DNA of 64,000 nucleotides from an uncultured Oscillospiraceae bacterium (GTDB taxonomy: Bacteria; Bacillota; Clostridia; Oscillospirales; Oscillospiraceae). The stretch is taken from the NCBI GenBank assembly GCA_947626265.1, contig CANQRM010000012.1:23539-87538 (forward strand). The letters are read 5' to 3'. Positions within the stretch are counted from its first letter, which is position 1, and the number at the start of each line of letters is the position of its first letter. Positions 37,988 to 47,072 of this stretch are shown here, in pieces. Made by a program: the position numbers and the translations under genes. The notes beneath the pieces are model-generated. The model made no database searches. It saw nothing but the letters and a program-made list of their open reading frames with translations, and was not told where the DNA came from.

Positions 37988-39118
37988 TTAGTAGGCTCCT
38001 TTATTGAGCGACCTCTGTAACTCCGCTTCTGTCTTTCTCAGCGCCGCGGCGATGACGGCGTCCATGTCGTAGTATTTGTACTCCCCCAGGCGGCCGCCGA
38101 AGAGCACGTTTTTCTCCCCCGCCGCCAGAGCCGCATACCGCGCGTACAGCGCGCTGTTGGCCTTGTCGTTCACCGGGTAGTAGGGCTCGTCCCCCGGCTT
38201 CCACTCCGCGCTGTACTCCCGGCTTATCACCGTCTTCGGCTGCGTCCCGAACACGAAGTGCTTGTGCTCTATGACGCGGGTATAGGGCGTTTCGCTGTCC
38301 GCGTAGTTCACAACGGCGTTGCCCTGGTAGTTGTCAGTGTCCAGCACCTCGGTCTCGAACCGCACGCTCCGGTACTGCAGCGCCCCCAGCCTGTAGCCGA
38401 AGTACGCGTCTATGGGGCCGGTATAGACCACCCTCTCCGCCAGTGTGTCCAGCACAGGCTTGTCCGCCAGGTAATCCACCCCCAGCCGGACCTCGACGCC
38501 CTCCAGCATCCGCTCCACCATCCTCGTGTAGCCGTCCACGGGGATGCCCTGGTAGAGCGCGTTGAAGTAGTTGTTGTCGTAGGTGAACCGCACCGGCAGC
38601 CGCCGGATGATGAACGCCGGCAGCTCCCTGCAGGGCCGGCCCCACTGCTTGGCGGTGTAGCCCTTCACCAGCTTCTCATAGATGTCCGTCCCCACCAGGC
38701 TTATGGCCTGCTCCTCCAGGTTTTTGGGTTCCGTGATCCCCGCCGCCGCACGCTGTTCCTCTATCTTCCGCTTGGCCTCATCCGGCGTCACCACGCCCCA
38801 CATCTTGTTGAACGTGTTCATGTTGAAGGGCAAATTATAAATCTCGCCGCGGTAGTTGGCCACCGGGCTGTTGGTGTAGCGGTTGAACTCCGCGAAGCGG
38901 TTGACATAGGCCCACACGGCCTTGTCGTTGGTGTGGAAGATATGGGCCCCGTACCGGTGGACCTGGACGCCCTCCACATCCTCCGTATAGATGTTGCCGG
39001 CGATGTGGTCACGCCTGTCTATGACCAGCACCTTCCTGCCCCGGTCCGTCATCTCCCGGGCGAACACCGCGCCGTACAGTCCCGCCCCCACGATGAGGTG
39101 GTCATAAGCCTTTGCCAT
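37988..39118 (-). CDS. glf: UDP-galactopyranose mutase
   Basis: DHLIVGAGLYGAVFAREMTDRGRKVLVIDRRDHIAGNIYTEDVEGVQVHRYGAHIFHTND...FNMNTFNKMWG...VVYTGPIDAYFGYRLGALQYRS. Confidence 0.97.
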   Translation of the reverse strand: MAKAYDHLIVGAGLYGAVFAREMTDRGRKVLVIDRRDHIAGNIYTEDVEGVQVHRYGAHIFHTNDKAVWAYVNRFAEFNRYTNSPVANYRGEIYNLPFNMNTFNKMWGVVTPDEAKRKIEEQRAAAGITEPKNLEEQAISLVGTDIYEKLVKGYTAKQWGRPCRELPAFIIRRLPVRFTYDNNYFNALYQGIPVDGYTRMVERMLEGVEVRLGVDYLADKPVLDTLAERVVYTGPIDAYFGYRLGALQYRSVRFETEVLDTDNYQGNAVVNYADSETPYTRVIEHKHFVFGTQPKTVISREYSAEWKPGDEPYYPVNDKANSALYARYAALAAGEKNVLFGGRLGEYKYYDMDAVIAAALRKTEAELQRSLNKGAY

Positions 39119-40735
39119 CTATGCTCCTCTTTTCTGTGACCCCAGATACCTTCGCCAGAAGCTCTCTTCCGTCAATTCCCCATGTTTTTCTATGTAAGCC
39201 CTCTGTACGGAGCGATATCTTGCTAAATACCGGGGACAGACCGATATCAGTGTTGCGGCGAATTGAAGAACGGCACTCGCTGACGAAACGCTGACGGCTG
39301 TTTTACTCTCTATCAGTTCCTGATTCAGTATCTCGGCGTCCGTTTCCATCAGAAACTGCGGTCCCTCCAAAAAATCCTCATAGGCTCTCCGCAGGAAATA
39401 CATCCGCGCCCTGTCTCCGGTCAGCAGCGATCTGGCCATGGCACGCGCCAGCTTGTACACGCTGCGCACCGCGCCGTCCCATCGGTGATACAGCGCGCTC
39501 ACGATCAGCTCGTTGCGCTTGACGTAGTATTCCAGATGCGGGCTCTGCTTTTCGCCGAAAGCCTTGTGCCACACGCCGATGCCGTTCATCACCAGAAACT
39601 CGCACCCCAGCCGCAGGCCGTATTCCACATCGTCGCCTTTGATGAAAAACGGCATCGGCAGGCCGTGCTCCCGGACCATATCCGTCGGGATGCAGCAGTA
39701 CCACCAGGCGTTATAGTCGATCTGCGTCTCCTCGTTATTGCGGAGCAGCCCTTCCCGGGAAGCCAGGTCCAGCCCTCTGTTCACCGAGCACAGCCGGCCC
39801 TTGCTATACCTTCCTCCCGCCTCGTATTGGACCGTCGGCGCGTTCTCCAGAAGCATCTGCCCGCCTACGCAGAAGGGCCGGACGCCATATCGCAGCAGCT
39901 GCGCCGTGCGCACCAGTATCTCCGGCTCAAAGGAGATGTCGTCGTCCATAACAAGGACGTGGGTATAGCCTCTTTCACTGGCGAGAGCCTCCAGCATCCC
40001 CCGGGCAAAGCCGCCGCTCCCTCCGCAGTTTTTGTTCGGATACACATGCAGCCGGCTGTGTTTCTGCACCTCAAGACTGCTGCCGTTGTCCGCAACGATC
40101 ACATCGAAACAGTCCTGAATGGGCGAGCACGCGTTGTTCCACACACTGCGTTCGATAGCCGCCAGATTTCGCTTTACATACGCCTCCCGGTGAAAGGTGC
40201 AGATGATCCCTGCCATGCGCACCTCACTGCGCGGGGACTCCTCTGTCTCGTAGCGGGCCTCAAAAATTGAGCCTCCCTTTTCTGATACCGCCTTCAGATA
40301 CAGCATCCCGTCTGCCGGCAGCTCGTCCAACTCCACTGGGCCCAGCGCATACCACGCCTCATCCCCCGCCGTCTCCAACGACGCCAGCGTCTCTGTGCTG
40401 TTCGGGCCTGTGCAGACGAGCGAGACCTTCAGTGTTCCCCGCGCCCGGAAGGTGAGCCATACCTGCCGGATAGATGTATACCGAACATATTTGGAATACG
40501 GGAGAGCGTTGAAATACGTATCGAACGTGACAGCCGCATCCGGTCCGAGGCAGACGCCCCCATCCTGAAACGTCACCTCTCCGGCCGTATGATAATACAG
40601 CTCCAGCCGCTCCTCCGGCTGCGGTGCCAGCAACATGTTACAAATGGCCGTTCTCACGTACTTCTCTTCCTCAAGCGCTCCCGGAGCGCGCCCGGCAGCA
40701 GGCCCACAGCGATGGGCTTCACCACGTAGGGCCAC
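39119..40735 (-). CDS. Second GlfT2-like glycosyltransferase
   Basis: MAGIICTFHREAYVKRNLAAIER...VYPNKNCGGSGGFARGMLEA...THVLVMDDDISFEPEIL...NAWWYCCIP...FFIKGDDVEYGLRLG...VWHKAFGEK. Confidence 0.87.
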   Translation of the reverse strand: MALRGEAHRCGPAAGRAPGALEEEKYVRTAICNMLLAPQPEERLELYYHTAGEVTFQDGGVCLGPDAAVTFDTYFNALPYSKYVRYTSIRQVWLTFRARGTLKVSLVCTGPNSTETLASLETAGDEAWYALGPVELDELPADGMLYLKAVSEKGGSIFEARYETEESPRSEVRMAGIICTFHREAYVKRNLAAIERSVWNNACSPIQDCFDVIVADNGSSLEVQKHSRLHVYPNKNCGGSGGFARGMLEALASERGYTHVLVMDDDISFEPEILVRTAQLLRYGVRPFCVGGQMLLENAPTVQYEAGGRYSKGRLCSVNRGLDLASREGLLRNNEETQIDYNAWWYCCIPTDMVREHGLPMPFFIKGDDVEYGLRLGCEFLVMNGIGVWHKAFGEKQSPHLEYYVKRNELIVSALYHRWDGAVRSVYKLARAMARSLLTGDRARMYFLRRAYEDFLEGPQFLMETDAEILNQELIESKTAVSVSSASAVLQFAATLISVCPRYLARYRSVQRAYIEKHGELTEESFWRRYLGSQKRGA

Positions 40736-41463
40736 GCCTTCGGCAGCCTTCCCAGGTCCCTGAACCGCCTGTACCGGGTCCTGACCTCGTTCAGACGGTG
40801 CCGCATCTTCCGGTTCGAGCCATCCGACACGGTATAATCCAATAGAGGTTCCTGGATGTTCGCGCCCACACGCCCCGCCTTGTACATCCGCAGCAGCAGG
40901 TCATAGTCCTCGCAGAGAATGCAGTCCGCGTCCTCCGAGTACCCGCCCACCGCCTCCAGCGCCTCCCGCCGGAACACAAGCGCAGGATGGATATAGGGCT
41001 GGGTCATGTAAAAATCCTCTACGGTTGGTCTGAACGGCAGACGCCGCTCGCCAACAGGCACTCCGTCCTTCATGAGCCGGACATTGCACCCGACGAAGGA
41101 TATGTCGTTATGCTCCTCCAGAAAGCAGACCTTCTTTTCCAAGCGGTCCACGTGGGAAAAATCATCGTCGTCCATCCGGGCTATGTAAAGACCTTGCGCC
41201 GCTTTGATGCACAGGTTCAGTTTCTTCCCCAGGTCCAGACATTCAGGGTCGCGTATCAGTCTTATGCGCACATCTTCCGCAGCAAGCCCCTCAAGCAGCG
41301 ACTTCGCCTCTGCCGTGGACCCGTCGTCACAAATCAGGTATTCGACATTTTGATACGTCTGCCCCAATATGGACCTCACTGACCTCTCCAAAAGCCCAGT
41401 GTTCTCCCGCCGGTACCGGGTCCCCATGATCACGGAGACCAGCGGTTTTTCCTCACAGCACAT
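40654..41463 (-). CDS. GT2-family glycosyltransferase
   Basis: PLVSVIMGTRYRRENTGLLERSVRSILGQTYQNVEYLICDDGSTAEAKSLL...ARMDDDDFSHVDRL. Confidence 0.92.
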   Translation of the reverse strand: MCCEEKPLVSVIMGTRYRRENTGLLERSVRSILGQTYQNVEYLICDDGSTAEAKSLLEGLAAEDVRIRLIRDPECLDLGKKLNLCIKAAQGLYIARMDDDDFSHVDRLEKKVCFLEEHNDISFVGCNVRLMKDGVPVGERRLPFRPTVEDFYMTQPYIHPALVFRREALEAVGGYSEDADCILCEDYDLLLRMYKAGRVGANIQEPLLDYTVSDGSNRKMRHRLNEVRTRYRRFRDLGRLPKAWPYVVKPIAVGLLPGALRERLRKRST

Positions 41464-42181
41464 AGGCGCCGCACACCTCGTCCGTGGGGCCGGCCATCTT
41501 CACATGGCCCTGCTCCAGCCATATCACCTTGTCGCACATTTCTCTAATCTGCTCCATGCTGTGGCTCACGAACAGCACCGTCGTTCCCCCGCCCATCAAC
41601 TCCAGCATCCGCGCTCGGCTCTTTTCCTGGAACGCCGCGTCGCCCACCGACAGTATCTCGTCCACGATCAATATCTCCGGCTCCACCATGGACGCCACCG
41701 AGAACGCCAGCCGCGCCAGCATGCCCGAGGAATAGTTACGGATGGGCGTATCTATGAACTGCCCAAGCTCCGAAAATTCCAGTATCCTCTCATACTGTTC
41801 CTTTAAAAAAGCCTCGCTGTAGCCCAGAATGGAACCGTTCAGGAAAATGTTCTCCCGGCCTGTCAGGTCAAAGTCGAACCCGCTGCCCAGCTCCAGCATG
41901 GGCACGATGTTCCCCTCCGTCCGCACTGTCCCCTCCGTGGGCTTCAGGATGCCCGATATCACCTTCAACATGGTGCTCTTGCCCGCGCCGTTCCGGCCTA
42001 TGAGCCCCAGAGTTTGGCCTTGCTCTACCGTGAACGACACGTGATCAAGCGCCGTGAACTCGTTGTACTCCAGCTTCCCGCGGATGGCCGTGGTCACGAA
42101 TTCCTTCAAGGACATGATCCGGTCGTTGTTCATCCGGAACCGCATGGTCACATCATTGACTTCTATCACCGTCTTGCCCAT
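41453..42181 (-). CDS. Polysaccharide ABC transporter ATP-binding protein (Wzt/TagH-like, no C-terminal carbohydrate-binding domain)
   Basis: GLIGRNGAGKSTMLKVISGIL, YSSGMLARLAFSVAS, ILIVDEILSVGD, SHSMEQIREMCDKVIWLEQG. Confidence 0.94.
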   Translation of the reverse strand: MGKTVIEVNDVTMRFRMNNDRIMSLKEFVTTAIRGKLEYNEFTALDHVSFTVEQGQTLGLIGRNGAGKSTMLKVISGILKPTEGTVRTEGNIVPMLELGSGFDFDLTGRENIFLNGSILGYSEAFLKEQYERILEFSELGQFIDTPIRNYSSGMLARLAFSVASMVEPEILIVDEILSVGDAAFQEKSRARMLELMGGGTTVLFVSHSMEQIREMCDKVIWLEQGHVKMAGPTDEVCGAYVL

Positions 42182-42188
42182 AGCAACC

Positions 42189-43646
42189 TCACAGATACAG
42201 CACGAACCGGTCCTGGGCCTTCCGGAACACCAGCGCTCCCACCAGCAGCGCTCCCATCGCCATCAGAAAGCACTGCACGTACATGATGGGCTCCGGGCTT
42301 ATCCCATCCATGAAACAGGTCCGGGCGAAGGTGATGAAGTAATACAGTGGGTTCACATCCAGCACCCAGGCTATGTTTTTCGGCAGGATGCTCGCAGGAT
42401 AGAAGATGGGCGTCAGGTACATCCAGATCATACTCAGCACGCCCCAGAGAAACTGCACATCCCGGAAAAACACCATCAGCGCCGACAGTAACAGGCCGAT
42501 GCCTAATGAAAATACCGTCAGGCACAGCAGAGAAAACGGAACCAGCAGGTACGCCTTCGTGGGTACGATGCCCGACACCACCGTCACCAGCAGCAGAGGT
42601 ATGAGAGATATCACCAAGTTCACCAAGGACGACAACACCCGGGTCAGGGGGTATATGTACTTGGGCACATACACCTTCGTGATGAGCCCCGCGTTGCCGA
42701 TGATGGAGCTCAGGGCCATATTGGTGGCCTCGGAGAAAAAGTTGAAGAACACGATTCCGATGATGAGATACGCCGGATAATAGGGCACATCGAAACGGAA
42801 CAGGTTGGAGAACACCACATACTGTACCGCCATGGTCAGCAGGGGATTCAAAAAGCTCCAGAACACGCCCAGCACCGAGCGCTTGTACTTCGTCTTGAAA
42901 TCCCGACCCACCAGCTGCCGGATGAGGAACCGGTACTTCCTCATCGCCACCAGGGCGTTCACCACATAGCTGCGCTTGCCCTTCTTGTACCGCCGCCATA
43001 TGAGCACCGCCGCCAGGGCCAGCACCGCGCCAAAGGCCGCCGCGAACTCCCAGTAATGCAGGCCCGTCCAGATGTAGTCCTCACCGGTAACGGAGAAACA
43101 CAATACGCCCTCCGTGGGCTCGCCGTTCAGCATCAGAGTAAACGGAACCGCATCATCCTGCTCCGATACCGTGAGACACATAAGGGGTGATGCAGCGCTG
43201 CCCGGCTGAGAGTCAGCATAGAGCCGCAGCAGCAGCGGCACGCCGTATACCGTCTCGATAGACTCCTCCGTCGTCATGGTGGTGAACCCACCCTCGGGGA
43301 TGGCCGCCGCGTCAAAGCTCTGGCTCATGACGATGGAGCCGTCCCGCTGGTCGACGAGCTCCATGGTCACCGTGCCGCTGTTGGGCCGGTAGTAGGTCCC
43401 CCACTGCACGGATATACTCTGCAGCCGTTGTATCTTCACGGAAAAGCTCTGCTCGACCACAGCCCCCTGGGCAAGTTCCACCGTTCCGGCCTCCGCAGGC
43501 GGTATCTCAAGGTTTCCCCGGGACGCGCGGAAATGGAGCTGGTGGCCCGCCAGCACATAGAAAAGCACGACCAGACAGACGTATCCCAGGATTGCCGTGA
43601 TGATCGTCCTTTTCAGATCTATCTCTGTCGACTGCCTCTTTTCCAT
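42189..43646 (-). CDS. Polysaccharide ABC transporter permease (Wzm-like) with N-terminal extracytoplasmic domain
   Basis: C-terminal ~270 aa ABC-2 permease (RQLVGRDFKTKYKRSVLGVFWSFLNPLLTMAVQYVVFSNLF...FFRDVQFLWGVLSMIWMYLTPIFYPASI); preceded by TM + ~170-aa beta-rich segment + TM. Confidence 0.92.
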   Translation of the reverse strand: MEKRQSTEIDLKRTIITAILGYVCLVVLFYVLAGHQLHFRASRGNLEIPPAEAGTVELAQGAVVEQSFSVKIQRLQSISVQWGTYYRPNSGTVTMELVDQRDGSIVMSQSFDAAAIPEGGFTTMTTEESIETVYGVPLLLRLYADSQPGSAASPLMCLTVSEQDDAVPFTLMLNGEPTEGVLCFSVTGEDYIWTGLHYWEFAAAFGAVLALAAVLIWRRYKKGKRSYVVNALVAMRKYRFLIRQLVGRDFKTKYKRSVLGVFWSFLNPLLTMAVQYVVFSNLFRFDVPYYPAYLIIGIVFFNFFSEATNMALSSIIGNAGLITKVYVPKYIYPLTRVLSSLVNLVISLIPLLLVTVVSGIVPTKAYLLVPFSLLCLTVFSLGIGLLLSALMVFFRDVQFLWGVLSMIWMYLTPIFYPASILPKNIAWVLDVNPLYYFITFARTCFMDGISPEPIMYVQCFLMAMGALLVGALVFRKAQDRFVLYL

Positions 43647-43723
43647 TTGTCCTCTGCCTATGCTTGAATTTTTGAGGTCTCAAACCTCTCAGCCGTGCAA
43701 GGCTGACGGCCCTACTCCTTGTT

Positions 43724-44599
43724 TCACAATCCGTTGTCTTCCGCAATTTTCTTCAGATACTGGCCGTAGGCCGTCCGCTCCAGCGGCGCCGCCAGGCGCA
43801 GCAGCTGCTCCTTATCGATGAATCCTTTGCGGTAGGCAATCTCCTCGATACAGGACACATACAGTCCCTGCCGCTTCTGGATGATGTTCACGAACTGGGC
43901 CGCCTCCTGCAGGCCGTCATATGTACCGGTATCCAGCCACGCCATACCCCGGAAGAATTTCACCGCGTGAAGCTGGCCCCGGCGCAGGTATTCCTGGTTC
44001 ACCGCCGTGATCTCCAGCTCCCCCCGGGCGGAGGGTTTTATCGTCCTCGCGATATCCACCACCTGGCTGTCGTAAAAATACAGCCCCGGCACGGCGTATT
44101 TGCTCTTGGGCCGCCTGGGTTTCTCCTCCAGGGACAGCACCTTCCCGTCCTTGTCGAATTCCACCACGCCGAAGTCGGAGGGGTCGTGGACCAGATAGCC
44201 GAACACCACCGCCCCCTCCTTCACGTCCGTGGCCTTGCGCAGGAAGGAGGAAAAGCCGCTGCCGTAGAAGATGTTGTCCCCCAGGATCAGCGCCACTCGG
44301 TCGCCGGCGATGAAATCCTCGCCGATGAGAAACGCCTCCGCCAGGCCGTTGGGCTTATCCTGCTCGGCGTAGGAGAACTTCATGCCCAGCTGGGTGCCGT
44401 CCCCCAGTATCTCCTGAAAGGCGGGCAGGTCCCGGGGCGTGGAGATGATGAGCACTTCCCGTATCCCTGCCAGCATCAGGGTGGACAGCGGGTAGTAGAT
44501 CATGGGCTTGTCATAGACTGGCAGCAGCTGCTTGCTGGTCATCTGTGTCAGCGGATACAGCCGCGTCCCGCTGCCCCCCGCCAGGATGATCCCCTTCAT
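43724..44599 (-). CDS. rfbA: Glucose-1-phosphate thymidylyltransferase
   Basis: [57 protein letters not shown]...[11 protein letters not shown]...[18 protein letters not shown]. Confidence 0.97.
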   Translation of the reverse strand: MKGIILAGGSGTRLYPLTQMTSKQLLPVYDKPMIYYPLSTLMLAGIREVLIISTPRDLPAFQEILGDGTQLGMKFSYAEQDKPNGLAEAFLIGEDFIAGDRVALILGDNIFYGSGFSSFLRKATDVKEGAVVFGYLVHDPSDFGVVEFDKDGKVLSLEEKPRRPKSKYAVPGLYFYDSQVVDIARTIKPSARGELEITAVNQEYLRRGQLHAVKFFRGMAWLDTGTYDGLQEAAQFVNIIQKRQGLYVSCIEEIAYRKGFIDKEQLLRLAAPLERTAYGQYLKKIAEDNGL

Positions 44600-44619
44600 A
44601 CTCTCTTTGACTCTTTCTG

Positions 44620-45189
44620 TTAGTTCTCCCACCCGTGTTCAGCCTGCTCCTCGTCCAGCTGTTCCATCATGAGCTTTTCCGTCACCTGAGCCATCAGCTC
44701 GGCCCGGGTAGTCTCGTACAGTTCCTGCAGCGTTCGGACAGAGACCTCGCTGTTCTCCATGCCCGCGGCCCTGCTCACAGCTTTTATCTGCTCCCGGACA
44801 GCCGACAAAGCGGTGATCGCGCCCGCCTTTCCAACAAATATGGCTCCGCTGGAGACGTCGTTTCGCCGGGCGTAGTCCAGCAGTTCCTCCCGCAGACTGT
44901 CCGGCAGATGAACGGTCCGCTCCGCCGTCCGGATCTCACCGGTCCGGACCTCCTCCACCGTCAGCGCCAGAAGCTCCTGCTGCTGGATGCCCGTGGAGAC
45001 TATCGCCCGCATAGCGAGATAGGCCAATACCTTGCGCATCTTCCTCGCCGTCTTTAAAAGCTCAATGTACTGGTCCCGCGTGAGCTCCTTCGGCACCGAT
45101 TCAGTGACGGACATAGGTTCCTTGCGGATCTGTTTGACCGGGCGCCGCTGTATTCTGTTTTGACTGCGCGGTATCTCCTGCATCCTCAA
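44620..45189 (-). CDS. Degenerate tyrosine-recombinase-like protein (catalytic residues lost)
   Basis: [46 protein letters not shown]... parallels integrase at 47073-47945 (LTKAEYERLVETAK...GTGIRVSEVRYVTVEAA) but Arg is Gln; no HxxR/GHxx/Tyr. Confidence 0.75.
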   Translation of the reverse strand: MRMQEIPRSQNRIQRRPVKQIRKEPMSVTESVPKELTRDQYIELLKTARKMRKVLAYLAMRAIVSTGIQQQELLALTVEEVRTGEIRTAERTVHLPDSLREELLDYARRNDVSSGAIFVGKAGAITALSAVREQIKAVSRAAGMENSEVSVRTLQELYETTRAELMAQVTEKLMMEQLDEEQAEHGWEN

Positions 45190-46760
45190 ACCTCCCAGCC
45201 TGTTGTGGTATTCTCCTGCTCCATCTGCCGTTCCATCGCCTGCTCCACCAGCACTGCAAAGCCGGCCTCAACCGCTGCCCGCGTTCTCCGACACAGCCGG
45301 CGCAGACATGCGGGGTTTCCCTTCATGCCGGGCACTCCCGCCTCCTCGCTCAGCCTCGTGATGGACTGCACGATGCTGGCGCGGCACATGGGCCTGTTTT
45401 GGATCGACAAAAAGATAGGCCCCACGTCGATGTACTGCCGCTCCGCATAAGCCAAAAGCTCCCGGCACAGGCACCCAGGCAGATGCAGCGTACTGCGTGT
45501 ACCGCTGGATTCCACCGTCAGACTGCCGACACGGGCTGCCTCCACCGTCACCTTTCCAAGCTGTTGCACTGGCAGGTCGCAGGAGGCGAACAGCTTTACC
45601 AGCAGATACTCCCGCTCCCTGTCCAGCCGCTTCGCCGCCTGCAACAGCTGCAGGTATTCGTTCCGGGTCAACTCCGGCTGCGGATTGTCCTCCTGTTTTG
45701 GTAGTTCCGAAAGTTGAAATTCCCGGTGCCCGATATAGTCCAGAAATCCATTCGCCACGATGGCATAGCTGTTTATCGTGTTGGGGGCATAGCCCTTTTC
45801 TTTCAAGAGTTCTACCCACCTGATGAGGGTGCCCTTGCGGATACACTTATCCTCCGGCAGGTCATTGTAGAGCTGCCGCAGGATTACTCTGTACTGCTGG
45901 TCAGCCGCTGTGCGCCCTTTGGTGCGCAGGAAAACCATATACCCATCAATGTCCTCATGGGTCATCAGGACACCGGTACCATCAGAAGACGGCCATGAAG
46001 CGCTGCTCTTTTCCGCCGTGACTTCAGGTACGGCAGTCTTTTGCGCCAGAATCGTTTTCTCTCGCCGATTTTGAGAAAAGGAGCGGCTCTCCACTTCCGC
46101 CTGTCGATTCATGAGCTGCGCCGCCATATCAATAGCCTGAGCCTCCGCATCCGCCTGCCGATTCATGAGCTGTTCCACTATGCCGGGGGCTCGGGCCTTC
46201 GCGTCTGCCTGCCGATTCATGAGCTGATCTTCCATGCCGTCAGTCTGTGCCTCTGCATCTGCCTGCCGATCCATGAGCTGTACCACCATGGCGGGGGCAT
46301 GGGCCTCCGCATCTGCCTTCGTGGCACGAAAAAGCCTCCGTAGCGCGCTTGGTCGACACTTTTCCTCGTCCAGTTCTGCCGAACTGCATAGGTTATGCAG
46401 AAACCTGGATACCTGCGTCGAGTTGTAAGGCCTCCCGCTGCGTGTGATGAACACCGGACCGGTCCGGACGTTCTTCCTAGCGGCATAGGACTCCAATTCA
46501 TCCCGCAGGCCCGCCGACAGCGGCACGACGTTGTGTTCTACTTTCAGCTTGCCCGCTTGGACAGCTTCCACTGTCAGCTCCGGCAGCCCCAGTATGGACA
46601 CGCCGGTGGTTGCCATCACCTTCACCAGCAGGTAAGCGCGCTCATCATTCGACCTCTTTGCCGTGTCCAGAAGATGCAGATACTCTTCTCGGGTGATATC
46701 CGCGCCCAAAGTCCACATCTTCTCGGGTCTCCTTTCTCCGCCGGCGGATGAATAGGTCAA
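45186..46760 (-). CDS. Degenerate double tyrosine-recombinase-like protein with internal 18-aa repeats
   Basis: Two catalytic-like halves (TGVSILGLPELTVEAV...RPSALRRLFRATKA; CDLPVQQLGKVTVEAA...NPACLRRLCRRTRA) flank QLMNRQADAEAQA repeats and a SAM-like core-binding domain; catalytic R/H/Y absent. Confidence 0.75.
   Translation of the reverse strand: MTYSSAGGERRPEKMWTLGADITREEYLHLLDTAKRSNDERAYLLVKVMATTGVSILGLPELTVEAVQAGKLKVEHNVVPLSAGLRDELESYAARKNVRTGPVFITRSGRPYNSTQVSRFLHNLCSSAELDEEKCRPSALRRLFRATKADAEAHAPAMVVQLMDRQADAEAQTDGMEDQLMNRQADAKARAPGIVEQLMNRQADAEAQAIDMAAQLMNRQAEVESRSFSQNRREKTILAQKTAVPEVTAEKSSASWPSSDGTGVLMTHEDIDGYMVFLRTKGRTAADQQYRVILRQLYNDLPEDKCIRKGTLIRWVELLKEKGYAPNTINSYAIVANGFLDYIGHREFQLSELPKQEDNPQPELTRNEYLQLLQAAKRLDREREYLLVKLFASCDLPVQQLGKVTVEAARVGSLTVESSGTRSTLHLPGCLCRELLAYAERQYIDVGPIFLSIQNRPMCRASIVQSITRLSEEAGVPGMKGNPACLRRLCRRTRAAVEAGFAVLVEQAMERQMEQENTTTGWEV
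46098..46330. repeat. Four 54-bp tandem repeat units (18 aa)
   Basis: cctg(c/t)cgat(t/c)catgagctg recurs near 46100, 46154, 46208, 46262; protein (ADAEAxxxxMxxQLMNRQ)x4. Confidence 0.88.
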
Positions 46761-46915
46761 AATTGAACTTTAGCGACAGGCAAATAGCTCAAATTAACGG
46801 TAATTCGACCAAATCGTCTAAAGAATAATACCACATCCCTACATATTAATCAAGTGGAACTCTCTGTATGCGACGCCAAAAAGCATCCAAATCAAGTAGC
46901 TTTGCATACACATTA

Positions 46916-46946
46916 AGGCCGTTGAAACAACATCCTTCAACGGCCT
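46916..46946. repeat. Perfect 11-bp inverted repeat (hairpin)
   Basis: aggccgttgaa-acaacatcc-ttcaacggcct. Confidence 0.8.
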
Positions 46947-46975
46947 GCTCTCCTATGCCCATGGCATCTCAATTT

Positions 46976-47006
46976 GCCATCCTGTATGGTCCACATGCAG
47001 GATGGC
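46976..47006. repeat. 13-bp inverted repeat, one mismatch (hairpin)
   Basis: gccatcctgtatg-gtcca-catgcaggatggc, followed by cttttcatttt on + strand. Confidence 0.75.
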
Positions 47007-47072
47007 CTTTTCATTTTGAAGGGGTCAAACCTTCGTCACGAGAAACGGTAGTTCAATTCTGTTGATGTTCTG

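Noticed and set aside
38258-39139. 293-aa + strand ORF
   Set aside because: Antisense of glf; valine/histidine-rich shadow translation.
46098-46330. Possible CRISPR-like array
   Set aside because: 54-bp units are contiguous, in-frame protein repeats with no unique spacers and no cas genes.
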